A stretch of 64,000 bases of DNA, from the NCBI RefSeq assembly GCF_000282375.1, contig NZ_AKJK01000041.1, positions 1 to 64,000 of the forward strand, in the 5' to 3' direction. Below the pieces are notes generated by a model, which was not told the origin of the DNA, searched no databases, and saw nothing but the letters and a program-made list of their open reading frames with translations. The number at the start of each line of letters is the position of its first letter. Position 1 is the first letter of the stretch. Both the position numbers and the translations under genes were made by a program. The stretch is from Pseudomonas sp. GM50. Its GTDB lineage: Bacteria > Pseudomonadota > Gammaproteobacteria > Pseudomonadales > Pseudomonadaceae. Shown here piece by piece: positions 44,926 through 54,831 of this stretch.

Positions 44926-45738
44926 ATGCCAGAACTGCCGGAAGTCGAAACCACCCGCCGCGGGATTGCCCCGCACCTGGAAGGCCAGCGCGTCAGCCGG
45001 GTGATCGTGCGTGAGCGCCGTCTGCGCTGGCCGATCCCCGAAGACCTGGATGTGCGGCTGTCCGGTCAGCGCATCGTGCTGGTGGAACGGCGCGCCAAGT
45101 ACCTGCTGATCAACGCCGAAGTCGGCACGCTGATCAGTCATTTGGGGATGTCGGGGAATCTGCGGCTGGTGGAAGTCGGCATGCCGGCGGCCAAGCATGA
45201 GCATGTGGACATTGAACTGGAATCGGGCCTGGCCCTGCGCTACACCGACCCGCGACGGTTTGGCGCGATGCTCTGGAGCCTCGACCCGCTCAATCACGAA
45301 CTACTGATTCGCCTCGGGCCGGAGCCGTTGACCGATCTGTTTGACGGCGAGCGGCTGTTTCAGCAATCGCGCGGGCGTTCCATGGCGGTCAAGCCGTTCA
45401 TCATGGACAACGCGGTCGTGGTCGGCGTCGGCAATATCTACGCGACCGAAGCGTTGTTTGCCGCCGGCATCGACCCTCGGCGCGAAGCCAAGAGCATTTC
45501 CCGGGCACGCTATTTGAAGTTGGCGATCGAGATCAAGCGCATCCTTGCCCTCGCCATCGAGCGCGGAGGCACCACGTTGCGGGACTTTATCGGCGGCGAC
45601 GGTCAACCGGGTTACTTCCAGCAGGAGTTGTTCGTGTACGGCCGTGGCGGTGAACACTGCAAGGTCTGTGGCACAGGGCTGCGGGAAGTCAAGCTTGGGC
45701 AGCGTGCCAGCGTCTTTTGTCCGCGCTGCCAGAGCTGA
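44926..45738 (+). CDS. mutM: formamidopyrimidine-DNA glycosylase
   Basis: A 270-residue Fpg/MutM. The catalytic N-terminus is [20 protein letters not shown], with Pro2 as nucleophile and Glu3. The later parts are [30 protein letters not shown] and the zinc finger [19 protein letters not shown] with closing CPRC. It removes 8-oxoguanine and formamidopyrimidines and nicks the strand. It acts in base excision repair in the cytoplasm. Confidence 0.97.
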   Translation: MPELPEVETTRRGIAPHLEGQRVSRVIVRERRLRWPIPEDLDVRLSGQRIVLVERRAKYLLINAEVGTLISHLGMSGNLRLVEVGMPAAKHEHVDIELESGLALRYTDPRRFGAMLWSLDPLNHELLIRLGPEPLTDLFDGERLFQQSRGRSMAVKPFIMDNAVVVGVGNIYATEALFAAGIDPRREAKSISRARYLKLAIEIKRILALAIERGGTTLRDFIGGDGQPGYFQQELFVYGRGGEHCKVCGTGLREVKLGQRASVFCPRCQS

Positions 45739-45792
45739 TATCGGCTACGGTCTATAGTCAGTGTTCTCACTGCCTAGCCGAAGGACCGTGCC

Positions 45793-46116
45793 ATGAATCT
45801 GTTTCGAACCCTTGTCGTTGCGTTGTTGCTGAGCGTCGGTGCGCCCGCGCTGGCGGCTGAGAACGGCAGCGGCGATCCTCGTTACACCATCCAGAACCCG
45901 CCGGCCTACGCCATGCTTGGCGATTTACTGATTGCCCGACCGTTATTGGTGGTGGCGACGGTAATCGGTGCCGGGGCGTTTGTGGTGTCGTTGCCGTTTA
46001 CCGCGCTGGGCGGCGGTATTGGCGATGCGGGGCAGGCGTTGGTGGTCGATCCGGCGAAAGCCGCATTTGTGCGGTGCCTGGGGTGTATCGGGGAGGGGTT
46101 TGAGCAGCGGGAGTGA
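45793..46116 (+). CDS. small exported or membrane protein of unknown function
   Basis: A 107-residue protein. The N-terminal signal is [22 protein letters not shown] second hydrophobic stretch covers about residues 48-68 ([22 protein letters not shown]). A short tail ends [12 protein letters not shown] with two cysteines. The gene sits just after mutM, as the equivalent small gene does in P. aeruginosa. Database labels such as multidrug transporter for such proteins look unjustified at this size. The function is unknown. The AAGGACCGTGCC ribosome site supports the start. Confidence 0.75.
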   Translation: MNLFRTLVVALLLSVGAPALAAENGSGDPRYTIQNPPAYAMLGDLLIARPLLVVATVIGAGAFVVSLPFTALGGGIGDAGQALVVDPAKAAFVRCLGCIGEGFEQRE

Positions 46117-46127
46117 AGCTCTAAAAG

Positions 46128-46218
46128 CTTCGCGGGCAAGCCTCGCTCCTACAGAACTCCGTCATTCACGGATGTCGGTTACGACTCGAACCTGTAGGAG
46201 CGAGGCTTGCCCGCGAAG
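46128..46218. repeat. REPIN (type B), inverted pair
   Basis: Arms at 46128-46153 and 46193-46218 between the convergent small protein and ferredoxin genes. Confidence 0.9.
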
Positions 46219-46242
46219 GCGCCCTGACAGGCGCCAAATGAC

Positions 46243-46533
<291 letters not shown>

Positions 46534-46540
46534 TCAATGC

Positions 46541-46582
46541 GCACAATTGTGCCGCATTGGCGCCCGCAGTGCACGCGGGCGC
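46541..46582. other. two inverted repeats between coaD and fdx
   Basis: GCACAATTGTGC (46541-46552) is a perfect 12-base palindrome just upstream of fdx. GCGCCCGC-AGTGCAC-GCGGGCGC (46560-46582) is an eight-base stem. The first could be an operator, the second a transcript hairpin. Confidence 0.45.
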
Positions 46583-46616
46583 GATCAAGTGCAGCGATCG
46601 AAGCTTGCGGTAGCCG

Positions 46617-47209
<593 letters not shown>

Positions 47210-47237
47210 CTATAGACGATGGGAATATTCCGCGTTT

Positions 47238-48833
47238 TCATGGGTTTTTCAAACGTTCGGCCAATGAAGTCGCCAATTGCGCCGTCAGTCCGTAAACCGA
47301 CAATTGTGGGTTTGCCCCAATGCTGGTGGGGAAAAGCGAGCCGTCGTGAATCGACAGATTGTTGAGTTGATGATGTCGGCCGAGGCTGTCGGTCACGGCG
47401 TTTTTCGGGGCTTCACCCATGGCACAACCGCCCATCACATGAGCACTGCCCAGGCGCGTGCGATACAACTCAAGGCTCAGGTCATCAATCAGCGTGCGTG
47501 CTTCGGCCAGGGTTTTCACGTAACGAGCGTCGGCGTGCATCGGCATCACGGCGTTGGCGCCACCGGCGAACTGGATCTCGGCCATGCTGTGGAAAGCCCG
47601 GCGCAACCCGTCCCACGCGTAGGGTGAAACCTGATAGTCGAGCACCGGAGTGCCGTCACCGCGCAATTCAACGCTGCCGCCGGGGCTGTCCGGGTGAAAA
47701 CCATCCCGCAGCAATGCCAGCATGGCGTGGGTGTGCGGCAGGTTTTCCATATGCCGGGCGCTTTGCGTGCCAAAACCACCGAGTAACGTGCTGGCGAGCG
47801 CCGGATGCAGCGGCGGAACTTCAAGTTTGTAGGACATCTTGCCAGTGGTGCCATCCTGCCACTGGAAATGGTCGGAATAGATCGACTGCGGCGCGCCGTA
47901 GAACGGGTTGATCACCTCATCAAACAGCCCGGCGGACATGTTTACCAGGTGTAGGAAAGTCCGTTTGCCCAGCCGCTCGTGAGGATCCGGCGCCTCGGAG
48001 CGCAACAGCAGCGCCGGGCTGTTGATCCCGCCGCCGGCCAGCACGTAATGCCGCGCCTTGACCGTAATCGTGCGTCCGGTGGGCGCAACGCAACGCTCAT
48101 CCATCGCCACGCATTGCAGCCCCGTAACCCTGCCGCCCTTGATCGACAGCTTTTCGGCGCGGGCCAGATAGAGCAGCTCGCCACCTTTTTCCAGGGTCGC
48201 CGGGATGGTCGTGACCAGCATTGATTGCTTGGCGTTGGTCGGGCAACCCATGCCGCAGTAGCCGATGTTCCAGCAGCCGCGCACGTTGCGCGGAATCACA
48301 TGCCAGGCGTAGCCGAGTTTTTCGCAGCCTTTGCGGATGACGTCATTGTTGGCGTTGGGCGGCACCATCCAAGGGGCGACACCCAGGCGTTGTTCCATTT
48401 TCTCGAACCAGGGCGCCATCTCGGCCGGCGTATGGCCTGTGACGTCGTGCTCTTTGGCCCAGTGTTCCAGAGTCGGGTCCGGGGTGCGAAAGCTTGAGGT
48501 CCAGTTGATCAGCGTGGTGCCGCCCACCGCCCGTCCCTGGAGGATGGTGATCGCGCCGTCCTTGCTCATGCGCCCGATGCCTTCCTGATAGAGGCTGGTG
48601 TAGGCCTGGTCTTCGAGCATCTTGAAGTCGCTGCTGGTCTTGAGCGGACCTTCTTCGATCAGCAATACCTTGTAGCCGGCGGCGCTGAGGATTTCGGCGG
48701 TGGTCCCGCCGCCGGCACCGCTGCCGATGATCGCCACGTCCGCTTCGAGGGTCAGGTCCTCGATCAGGCGGGCGCCGTTGTAGGTTTTCCAGCCACGGGC
48801 CAGGCCTTCGCGGAACGGATCGGGTACGGGCAT
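47238..48833 (-). CDS. laoA: GMC-family alcohol dehydrogenase LaoA-like
   Basis: A 531-residue GMC flavoprotein. The FAD site is DVAIIGSGAGGGTTAEILSAAGYKVLLIEEG (about residues 33-63), followed by AVGGTTLINW, the cysteine group CWNIGYCGMGCPTNAKQS and the C-terminal block MGGCAMGEAPKNAVTDSLGRHHQLNNLSIHDGSLFPTSIGANP with the catalytic histidines. By synteny and resemblance it is LaoA of the lao system for long-chain alcohols from alkane or detergent breakdown. It lacks a signal peptide; LaoB may carry it to the membrane. It is transcribed after laoC and laoB. Confidence 0.87.
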   Translation of the reverse strand: MPVPDPFREGLARGWKTYNGARLIEDLTLEADVAIIGSGAGGGTTAEILSAAGYKVLLIEEGPLKTSSDFKMLEDQAYTSLYQEGIGRMSKDGAITILQGRAVGGTTLINWTSSFRTPDPTLEHWAKEHDVTGHTPAEMAPWFEKMEQRLGVAPWMVPPNANNDVIRKGCEKLGYAWHVIPRNVRGCWNIGYCGMGCPTNAKQSMLVTTIPATLEKGGELLYLARAEKLSIKGGRVTGLQCVAMDERCVAPTGRTITVKARHYVLAGGGINSPALLLRSEAPDPHERLGKRTFLHLVNMSAGLFDEVINPFYGAPQSIYSDHFQWQDGTTGKMSYKLEVPPLHPALASTLLGGFGTQSARHMENLPHTHAMLALLRDGFHPDSPGGSVELRGDGTPVLDYQVSPYAWDGLRRAFHSMAEIQFAGGANAVMPMHADARYVKTLAEARTLIDDLSLELYRTRLGSAHVMGGCAMGEAPKNAVTDSLGRHHQLNNLSIHDGSLFPTSIGANPQLSVYGLTAQLATSLAERLKNP

Positions 48834-48882
48834 GTTTGGGGTTCTCTTATTATTTTGGGTTCTGTGGTGAGGCGGCTGACGT

Positions 48883-48976
48883 CTTCGCGGGCAAGCCTCG
48901 CTCCTACAGGGTTTGAGTCGTTCACAAAAGGGTGGTCCATCTCAAAACCTGTGGGAGCGTGGCTTGCCCGCGATAG
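48883..48976. repeat. REPIN with unequal arms
   Basis: The left arm is type B (complement). The right arm is TGTGGGAGCGTGGCTTGCCC, a third subtype. It lies between laoB and laoA in the same operon. Confidence 0.85.
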
Positions 48977-48989
48977 GGTCGACTCGGTC

Positions 48990-49535
48990 TCAAACCGTAG
49001 GCGGCCCGGGATACCCGCAATGCGCCCACGACTCCGCCCGGCTGTACCACGCCATCATCACCATTTGCAGCAACGAGCTGTGGCCCATGCGCAGCAGGCT
49101 CAATGAGCTGTTTTCCCAACGGTCGAGAAAGTGCCGGATCTGTTCGCTGCTGGCGTTTTCCCAACTGCCCCAAATTCCCGTCAGTGGGCCGCGGGTAATG
49201 CTCATCCCCAACACGTCGAACAATTGCCGGGTCAGTTTGAGCATTTCCGGCGACAGGTGATTCAGGCCGTTATCCAGGCAGTGCAAGGTCTCGGCGACTG
49301 CGGCCGGCATTTTTTCGACGGTCACGGCGCCGTCGAGCATCACCGGAATCACTGCCCGCAGAAACAGCAGGTCGCCACTGCGCAGAATCGCGAAACCGCT
49401 GGCAGGGTTGCTCGACGAGCAGCCGCTGAGGCTCGCGCCTAATCCGGCCGTGGCCAGAAAAGCGCTGGCGCCGAGGCTGAATTTAAGCAGGCCGCGCCGT
49501 GACAGCGCGGGTGTGTCGGACAGGCTTGGGCTCAT
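48990..49535 (-). CDS. laoB: Tat-signal small subunit LaoB-like
   Basis: A 181-residue protein with a twin-arginine signal SRRGLLKFSLGASAFLATAG followed by LSGC, a possible lipobox. The mature part is small and helical (GDLLFLRAVIPVMLDGAVTVEKMPAAVAETL). It resembles the small subunits of membrane gluconate or fructose dehydrogenases, which carry the Tat signal for the flavin subunit. By position it is LaoB, needed with LaoA for long-chain alcohol oxidation. Whether it is lipidated is uncertain. It stands between laoC and laoA. Confidence 0.82.
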   Translation of the reverse strand: MSPSLSDTPALSRRGLLKFSLGASAFLATAGLGASLSGCSSSNPASGFAILRSGDLLFLRAVIPVMLDGAVTVEKMPAAVAETLHCLDNGLNHLSPEMLKLTRQLFDVLGMSITRGPLTGIWGSWENASSEQIRHFLDRWENSSLSLLRMGHSSLLQMVMMAWYSRAESWAHCGYPGPPTV

Positions 49536-49563
49536 TATTGTTATTACCCGGCGGTGATGATTG

Positions 49564-50994
49564 TTAGCGGATAAACAGCTTCTGGATCAGTTTCTGAATG
49601 GCTTTACCGTACGGCGGATAGATCAGTTTTGCCGCATTGAAGCGCTGTTTGATCAGCACGCCTTTGGCCTTGCTGAAGGTCAGGAAGCCCTCGTGGCCGT
49701 GGTAGTGGCCCATGCCCGAGGCGCCGATGCCGCCGAACGGCATGTCGTCCTGAGCAACGTGCAGCAAGGTGTCATTGAGGCAAACACCGCCGGAATGGGT
49801 TTCGTGGAGGACGCGGTTTTGCTCGCGCTTGTCGTAGCCGAAGTAATACAGCGCCAGCGGGCGAGGGCGTTGGTTGATGTAGGCAAACGCTTCGTCGAGA
49901 TCCTTGTATGGCACGATCGGCAGCAACGGGCCGAAGATTTCGTCCTGCATCACCGTCATGTCGTCGCTGACGTTGAGCAGCAGGCTATGACTCATGCGCC
50001 GGCCCTGGCCCTGATCGAACAGCGGAATCAGCAGCGCGCCCTTGCTGGTGGCGTCGCTGAGGTAGCCGTTGAGCCGTGCCAGCTGCCGGTCGTTGATGAT
50101 GGCGGTGTAGTCCGGGTTGTCGGCCAGCGTCGGATAAAACCCGCGAACCGCCTGACGATAGGCTTCGACGAAAGAGCCGACGCGGTCTTCCGGCACTAGC
50201 ACGTAGTCCGGGGCGACACAGGTTTGCCCGGCGTTGAGGGTCTTGCCGAAAGCGATGCGTTCGGCGGCGTCCTCGAGCGGCACATCGCGGGAAACGATGG
50301 CCGGGGACTTGCCACCCAGTTCGAGGGTCACCGGCGTCAGATTCTCGGCCGCCGCGCGCATCACGTGTTTGCCGATGCTGGTGGCGCCGGTGAACAACAA
50401 ATGATCGAAACGCAGCCGCGAGAACGCCACACCGATATCGGCCTCACCCAGCACCACGCAGACCAGGTCCTGGGGGAAAACCCGGCCCAGCAATTCCTTG
50501 AGCAGCAAACCGGTGGCAGGGGTCGATTCGCTGAGTTTGAGCATCACCCGATTGCCTGCCGACAACGCGCCCACCAACGGCCCGATGGCCAGGTAAAGCG
50601 GGTAGTTCCACGGCACGATCACCCCGACCACGCCCAACGGCTGATAAACCACTTTGGCCGACGCTGGCTGAAAGGCGAGGCCGACTTTGCGTCGCGAGGC
50701 TTTCATCCAGCCTTTGAGGTGCCGGCTGGCGTAATGAATGCCGTGCAGGCTGGGCATCAGTTCGGCGAGCAGGGTTTCATCGGCGCTGCGGTGGCTGAAA
50801 TCCTGGCTGATGGCGTCGATCAGGGCCTGGCGCTCATTGCTCAGCAAGTCCTTCAACGCCTTTAGCCATTGCTGGCGCTGAGCCGCGGGTGGCATCGGGT
50901 TGGCTGCATACGCCGTGCGTTGAGCATCGAACAGGGTTTGGAGTTCGTCCAGAGGCTGCTGCAGGTTCTTCAGGTAGGCAATGTCTGCAGGCAT
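49564..50994 (-). CDS. laoC: aldehyde dehydrogenase LaoC (coniferyl aldehyde dehydrogenase-like)
   Basis: A 476-residue aldehyde dehydrogenase. It has VIVPWNYPLYLAIGPLVGALSAGN, the glutamate in TLELGGKSPAIV, the nucleophile in NAGQTCVAPDYVLV, and EIFGPLLPIVPY. Its end is hydrophobic and basic. It is the type annotated as coniferyl aldehyde dehydrogenase, but the gene order laoC-laoB-laoA with divergent laoR makes oxidation of long-chain aldehydes to fatty acids more likely. An operator-like dyad lies upstream. Confidence 0.88.
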   Translation of the reverse strand: MPADIAYLKNLQQPLDELQTLFDAQRTAYAANPMPPAAQRQQWLKALKDLLSNERQALIDAISQDFSHRSADETLLAELMPSLHGIHYASRHLKGWMKASRRKVGLAFQPASAKVVYQPLGVVGVIVPWNYPLYLAIGPLVGALSAGNRVMLKLSESTPATGLLLKELLGRVFPQDLVCVVLGEADIGVAFSRLRFDHLLFTGATSIGKHVMRAAAENLTPVTLELGGKSPAIVSRDVPLEDAAERIAFGKTLNAGQTCVAPDYVLVPEDRVGSFVEAYRQAVRGFYPTLADNPDYTAIINDRQLARLNGYLSDATSKGALLIPLFDQGQGRRMSHSLLLNVSDDMTVMQDEIFGPLLPIVPYKDLDEAFAYINQRPRPLALYYFGYDKREQNRVLHETHSGGVCLNDTLLHVAQDDMPFGGIGASGMGHYHGHEGFLTFSKAKGVLIKQRFNAAKLIYPPYGKAIQKLIQKLFIR

Positions 50995-51023
50995 GGTCGG
51001 CTCCGGATTTATTGTAATGAGGG

Positions 51024-51051
51024 ACCTTCTAGAGTCTATGCTCTAGAAAGT
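51024..51051. promoter_or_regulatory. putative LaoR operator
   Basis: ACCTTCTAGAG-TCTATG-CTCTAGAAAGT: 11-base arms with one mismatch around a six-base centre. It lies between divergent laoC (start 50994) and laoR (start 51141), the expected place and form for a TetR-family site. Confidence 0.75.
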
Positions 51052-51140
51052 CAAATGGCACTCTGGCACAGCTTTGTTTTATCCATGCGCGGATAGGTCG
51101 TAAGATGCCCCTCATCGCACTCTGAATTAAAGCTCAAGCC

Positions 51141-51812
51141 ATGGCCCCTCGGATCAAAACCAGCGAGCGCATCGTGCAGAACAGCCTGGAGCTGTTCAAT
51201 CAACAGGGCGAGCGCAGTATCAGCACCAACCACATTGCTGCCCACATGGAGATTTCCCCGGGCAACCTGTACTACCACTTCCCCAACAAGCAGGCGATCA
51301 TCGCCGTGTTGTTCAGTGAGTACGAAAACCTGGTGGACAGCTTCCTGCGCCCGCCCCAGGGGCGCGCCGCGACAGTCGAAGACAAGCGCTTCTACCTCAA
51401 GGAATTGCTCTCCGCCATGTGGCGCTACCGCTTCCTGCATCGCGACCTCGAGCATTTGCTCGACAGCGATCCCGAACTGGCCGCCCGTTACCGGCGCTTT
51501 TCCCAGCGCTGCCTGATCCAGGGCACGCACATCTACGCGGGTTTCGTCGAGGCCGGCATTCTGTGCATGGACAAGGTCCAGATCGAATCCCTGACCCTCA
51601 ATGCCTGGATCATCCTCACATCGTGGGTGCGCTTTCTGTGCACCACGCGCGAAAACTCCAACCATTTGAGCGAACAGGCGATCAAACGGGGCGTGTATCA
51701 GGTGCTGGTGCTGGAGGCCGGGTTCGTCACGGATCAAGCTCACGATGCGGTGAATGCACTGTTCGAAGAGTTTTATGTGCCGCTGGCCCAGGCGCTGGAA
51801 GAAGTGGGATAG
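51141..51812 (+). CDS. laoR: TetR-family repressor LaoR-like
   Basis: A 223-residue TetR regulator. The helix-turn-helix is in RIVQNSLELFNQQGERSISTNHIAAHMEISPGNLYYHFPNKQAIIAVLF (about residues 10-58). The C-terminal ligand domain is helical. It is divergent from the lao operon and presumably represses it until a long-chain alcohol, aldehyde or acyl-CoA is present. The dyad at 51024-51051 is its likely site. Confidence 0.88.
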   Translation: MAPRIKTSERIVQNSLELFNQQGERSISTNHIAAHMEISPGNLYYHFPNKQAIIAVLFSEYENLVDSFLRPPQGRAATVEDKRFYLKELLSAMWRYRFLHRDLEHLLDSDPELAARYRRFSQRCLIQGTHIYAGFVEAGILCMDKVQIESLTLNAWIILTSWVRFLCTTRENSNHLSEQAIKRGVYQVLVLEAGFVTDQAHDAVNALFEEFYVPLAQALEEVG

Positions 51813-51869
51813 AGAAGTGGATTAAAGAGTGCAGTAGGATTGAAACCGACAAAATCACTGGAGCCCGTT

Positions 51870-52724
51870 ATGCCCATTGCGCAACTGATCAGCCCGCAAG
51901 CGTTGGACTTGAAGAAGGAGACGCCGGGGCTGGTGATTCTGGATTGTCGTTTTGCCCTCGAAGACCCTGATTACGGTCAGCGCAGCTACGCCGAAGGGCA
52001 TATTGCCGGATCGAGCTTTGCCGATCTGGAGCGTGATTTGAGTGGGACAGTGATCAAGGGGGTTACCGGGCGTCATCCATTGCCTGAACCCGCCGACTTG
52101 ATCGAACGCTTTCAAGCCTGGGGCATCAACGCCGACAGCGAAGTGGTTTTGTACGATGACGGTCCCGGCGCCTACGCGGCACGGGCCTGGTGGTTGCTGG
52201 CGTGGCTGGGCAAGCGTGATGGCGTGTTCATTCTCGATGGCGGGCTGAAAGCCTGGCACGCCGCCGGATTGCCCCTGAGTCTTGATCCGCCGTCGGTTGC
52301 CCGTGGCACCTTCACCGGGACGCCGGATGCTTCGTTGGTGCTCAGCGCCCAACAGCTCCAGCAACGTCTCGGCCAGCCCGCGTTGACCTTGCTCGACGCC
52401 CGCGGCTTGCCGCGCTTCAAGGGCGAAGTGGAGCCGATCGATCCGATTGCCGGGCATATCCCCGGCGCACAATGTGCCGCGTTCACCGATAACCTGGGCA
52501 GCGACGGGCGGTTCTTGCCGGCCGAACAGCTCAAGCAGCGGTTTGCCGCGAAGCTCGGTGATCGTTCACCGACAGAGCTGGTCGCGTATTGCGGTTCCGG
52601 CGTGACCGCCTGCCACAACCTGTTCGCCCTGTGCCTGGCGGGTTATCCGTTGGGGTCGTTGTATGCCGGGTCGTGGAGCGAGTGGATCAACGATCCTGCG
52701 CGAGGCGTCGCCACCGGCGAATAA
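51870..52724 (+). CDS. sseA: 3-mercaptopyruvate/thiosulfate sulfurtransferase
   Basis: A 284-residue protein of two rhodanese domains. The first (residues about 5-125) is inactive-like, with LVILDCRFALEDPDYG and YDDGPGAYAARAWWLL. The second holds catalytic Cys241 in VAYCGSGVTACHN; CGSGVTA is typical of mercaptopyruvate sulfurtransferases. It moves sulfur to thiols or cyanide. Start 51870 has GGAG seven bases upstream; an upstream start ten codons earlier is weaker. It lies 57 bases after laoR. A composite REP follows. Confidence 0.88.
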   Translation: MPIAQLISPQALDLKKETPGLVILDCRFALEDPDYGQRSYAEGHIAGSSFADLERDLSGTVIKGVTGRHPLPEPADLIERFQAWGINADSEVVLYDDGPGAYAARAWWLLAWLGKRDGVFILDGGLKAWHAAGLPLSLDPPSVARGTFTGTPDASLVLSAQQLQQRLGQPALTLLDARGLPRFKGEVEPIDPIAGHIPGAQCAAFTDNLGSDGRFLPAEQLKQRFAAKLGDRSPTELVAYCGSGVTACHNLFALCLAGYPLGSLYAGSWSEWINDPARGVATGE

Positions 52725-52751
52725 TCCCCAATCCATTGTTGAGCGGGCTTT

Positions 52752-52900
52752 TGTGGCGAGGGGGCTCGCCCCCGTTCGGCTGCAAAGCAGTCGCAGATCG
52801 GGACGATACGGTCTAACTGAAAAGCCATATCCACTGGCTCCGGGAGCGCTCCGCACTCCAACGGGGGCAAGCCCCCTCGCCACAAAGGCTCGCTCCCACA
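52752..52900. repeat. REPIN (type C) with a type A fragment attached
   Basis: Arms TGTGGCGAGGGGGCTCGCCC at 52752 and complement ending at 52884, followed at once by GGCTCGCTCCCACA, the end of a type A arm (52887-52900). It looks like one element inserted into, or recombined with, another. Confidence 0.82.
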
Positions 52901-52925
52901 TGGTAAATAAGGTGCTCTTGAGATT

Positions 52926-53756
52926 TCACAGCTGCCGCGCGCTGCGATACGCCCCCGGTCCTACGCCGTAAACCTGTTTGAATTGCCGGCTCAGATGGCT
53001 CTGGTCGGCAAAACCCAGTTGCGTCGCGACTTCCAGCGGCAGGCAGCCGCGCTGTAACAACGCCCGTGCCCGAGCGATGCGCTGCTGCATCAACCAGGTG
53101 TGTGGCGGCATGCCGGTGGCTCTGCGGAACACCCGGGCGAAGTGGAAGGGCGACAGGTTCACCGTCGCCGCCAGTTCTTCCAGCGAGGGCGGCGCCGCCA
53201 AGCGTGATTGCAGCAGTTCCTTGGCCAGGGTCACCGCCCGGTGTTCCTTGCCAGGTTTGCTGGCGGTCGGGACGGCTGCATGGCGTTGCAACAGTGACAG
53301 CATCATTTCCCGCCAGGCCGTTTGCTGCTGCAGCGCCGTGGACGGACTCTCCAGCAAACAATGCAGTTGGCAGAACCCCTTCACCAGATCCGGATCGCGA
53401 TACAACGTGGCGCCAAACGCCGGCAAGGTATCGGTCGGCAGTTCGAGCTCGTCCAGCAGTGAAAGAATCTGCCCGCTGTCGGGATAAAACGCCCGGTACA
53501 ACCAACCGTCTTCGGTACCTTTGTGGCCGGTGTGCAGTTCATCCGGGTTGATCAGCACCAGCGTGCCGCTGCCCGCCAGATGCTCGGCGCCGCGATAGCG
53601 ATAACGCTGGGCGCCGGCCATGATCATGCCGATCACATAGCCGTCATGCACATGAGGGGCGAAGCGGTGTTCGATGTAGCGTGCGGACAACAACTCGACC
53701 CCGGCCAACGGCGCCGTTTGCCAGAAGTGAATCGACTCGCCCTGATCCGAACCCAT
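52926..53756 (-). CDS. AraC-family transcriptional regulator
   Basis: A 276-residue AraC regulator. The N-terminal cupin-like effector domain has the HEF-type pattern IEHRFAPHVHDGYVIGMIMAGAQRYRYRG and LINPDELHTGHKG. The C-terminal DNA-binding domain has two helix-turn-helix units: PSLEELAATVNLSPFHFARVFRRATGMPPHTWL and LPLEVATQLGFADQSHLSRQFKQVYGVGPGAYR. The target is unknown; regulators of this shape often control an adjacent exporter, but none is nearby. It is three bases from the end of the YheT-like gene, which lies upstream in the same direction. Confidence 0.87.
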   Translation of the reverse strand: MGSDQGESIHFWQTAPLAGVELLSARYIEHRFAPHVHDGYVIGMIMAGAQRYRYRGAEHLAGSGTLVLINPDELHTGHKGTEDGWLYRAFYPDSGQILSLLDELELPTDTLPAFGATLYRDPDLVKGFCQLHCLLESPSTALQQQTAWREMMLSLLQRHAAVPTASKPGKEHRAVTLAKELLQSRLAAPPSLEELAATVNLSPFHFARVFRRATGMPPHTWLMQQRIARARALLQRGCLPLEVATQLGFADQSHLSRQFKQVYGVGPGAYRSARQL

Positions 53757-53759
53757 GGT

Positions 53760-54758
53760 TTACTTGCGCCCTGTGGTGGCGAGCCATTGGGGAATGCGCC
53801 TTTCCAGGTAGTAACCCGGTTGCCGGAACGAGCCCTCGACGAAGCCGACATGCCCACCCTTGGCCTGCAATTCGAATTGAGTGCTGGCGGACAATTCGTC
53901 GGCATGCGGCAGGCTATGAGGAAAGACAAACGGGTCATCGGCCGCCTGGATAATCAGGGTCGGTGTGCGAATCTCCCCAAGGAAATAACGACTCGAAGCG
54001 CGGCGATAGTAATCCGCGGCATCGGCGAAACCATTCAGCGGTGCGGTAACCCGGCCATCGAAATCCCAGAAGGTACGCATATTCTCCAGCGAGCCCAGAG
54101 CCGCCAATGCCGCCAAGCCATCCTGATGCCCTTCATGCTGGAACCTGCGCTGTTTGTTCTTGATGTAGGCGACCATCTCCCGCATGAAATGCGCTTGATA
54201 GAATTTGGAAAACCCCTGGCTGATACGGTCGGCGCAATGATCGAGCCGAAACGGCACCGACACCGCCACCGCGCCGAGTACGCCGCTGTTGTTGCCGGTT
54301 TCGCCCAGATGCTTGAGTAAAACGTTGCCACCCATGGAATAACCGACCGCATACAGCGGCGCGAGGGGGCGTTGGGAGCGCAGGTGTTTGATGGTTTCGG
54401 CCAGATCTTCACTGGCCCCGGAATGGTAACTGCGCGGCAACAGATTGGGTTCGCCGGAGCAGCCTCGCCAGTTCAACGCGACACTGGCCCAGCCCCGGGC
54501 GCCCAGCGCCTTCTGCATGCCGGCCACGTAAGGCGAATTCGACGATCCGGTCAGGCCGTGCAGCACCAACACCAGTGGCACATTCGCGCTGTGGGGGCCG
54601 TGCCAGTCCAGATCAAGGAAATCACCATCTTCGAGCCATAAGCGTTCGCGCTCGCGATCCAGGTGCGTGGTTTTGCGCCATAGCGGTCCCCACAAGGTTT
54701 GTAAGTGCGGATTGCCCAGGCCGTAGGCGGGGGTGAAGCGTTCTGGCAGATGGGACAC
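53760..54758 (-). CDS. YheT-family alpha/beta hydrolase
   Basis: A 332-residue hydrolase of the YheT/ABHD1-3 family. It has FTPAYGLGNPHLQTLWGPLWR, VLVLHGLTGSSNSPYV, the nucleophile VGYSMGGNVLLKHLGE, and the acid/base parts AADDPFVFP and KGGHVGFVEG. These are esterase/lipase-like enzymes with unknown natural substrate. The GTG at 54758 is chosen because MSHLPERFTPAYGLGNPHLQTLW matches the family start and GAGAG stands before it; the frame is open further upstream but is not family-like. It is read leftward and is followed by the AraC gene. Confidence 0.85.
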   Translation of the reverse strand: MSHLPERFTPAYGLGNPHLQTLWGPLWRKTTHLDRERERLWLEDGDFLDLDWHGPHSANVPLVLVLHGLTGSSNSPYVAGMQKALGARGWASVALNWRGCSGEPNLLPRSYHSGASEDLAETIKHLRSQRPLAPLYAVGYSMGGNVLLKHLGETGNNSGVLGAVAVSVPFRLDHCADRISQGFSKFYQAHFMREMVAYIKNKQRRFQHEGHQDGLAALAALGSLENMRTFWDFDGRVTAPLNGFADAADYYRRASSRYFLGEIRTPTLIIQAADDPFVFPHSLPHADELSASTQFELQAKGGHVGFVEGSFRQPGYYLERRIPQWLATTGRK

Positions 54759-54831
54759 GATTGCTCTCGATGCAGCGGTGCTTACCCGCAGCGTTAACTG
54801 ACTGAGCTTCGCACCGTTTTTACAGGCCGGA

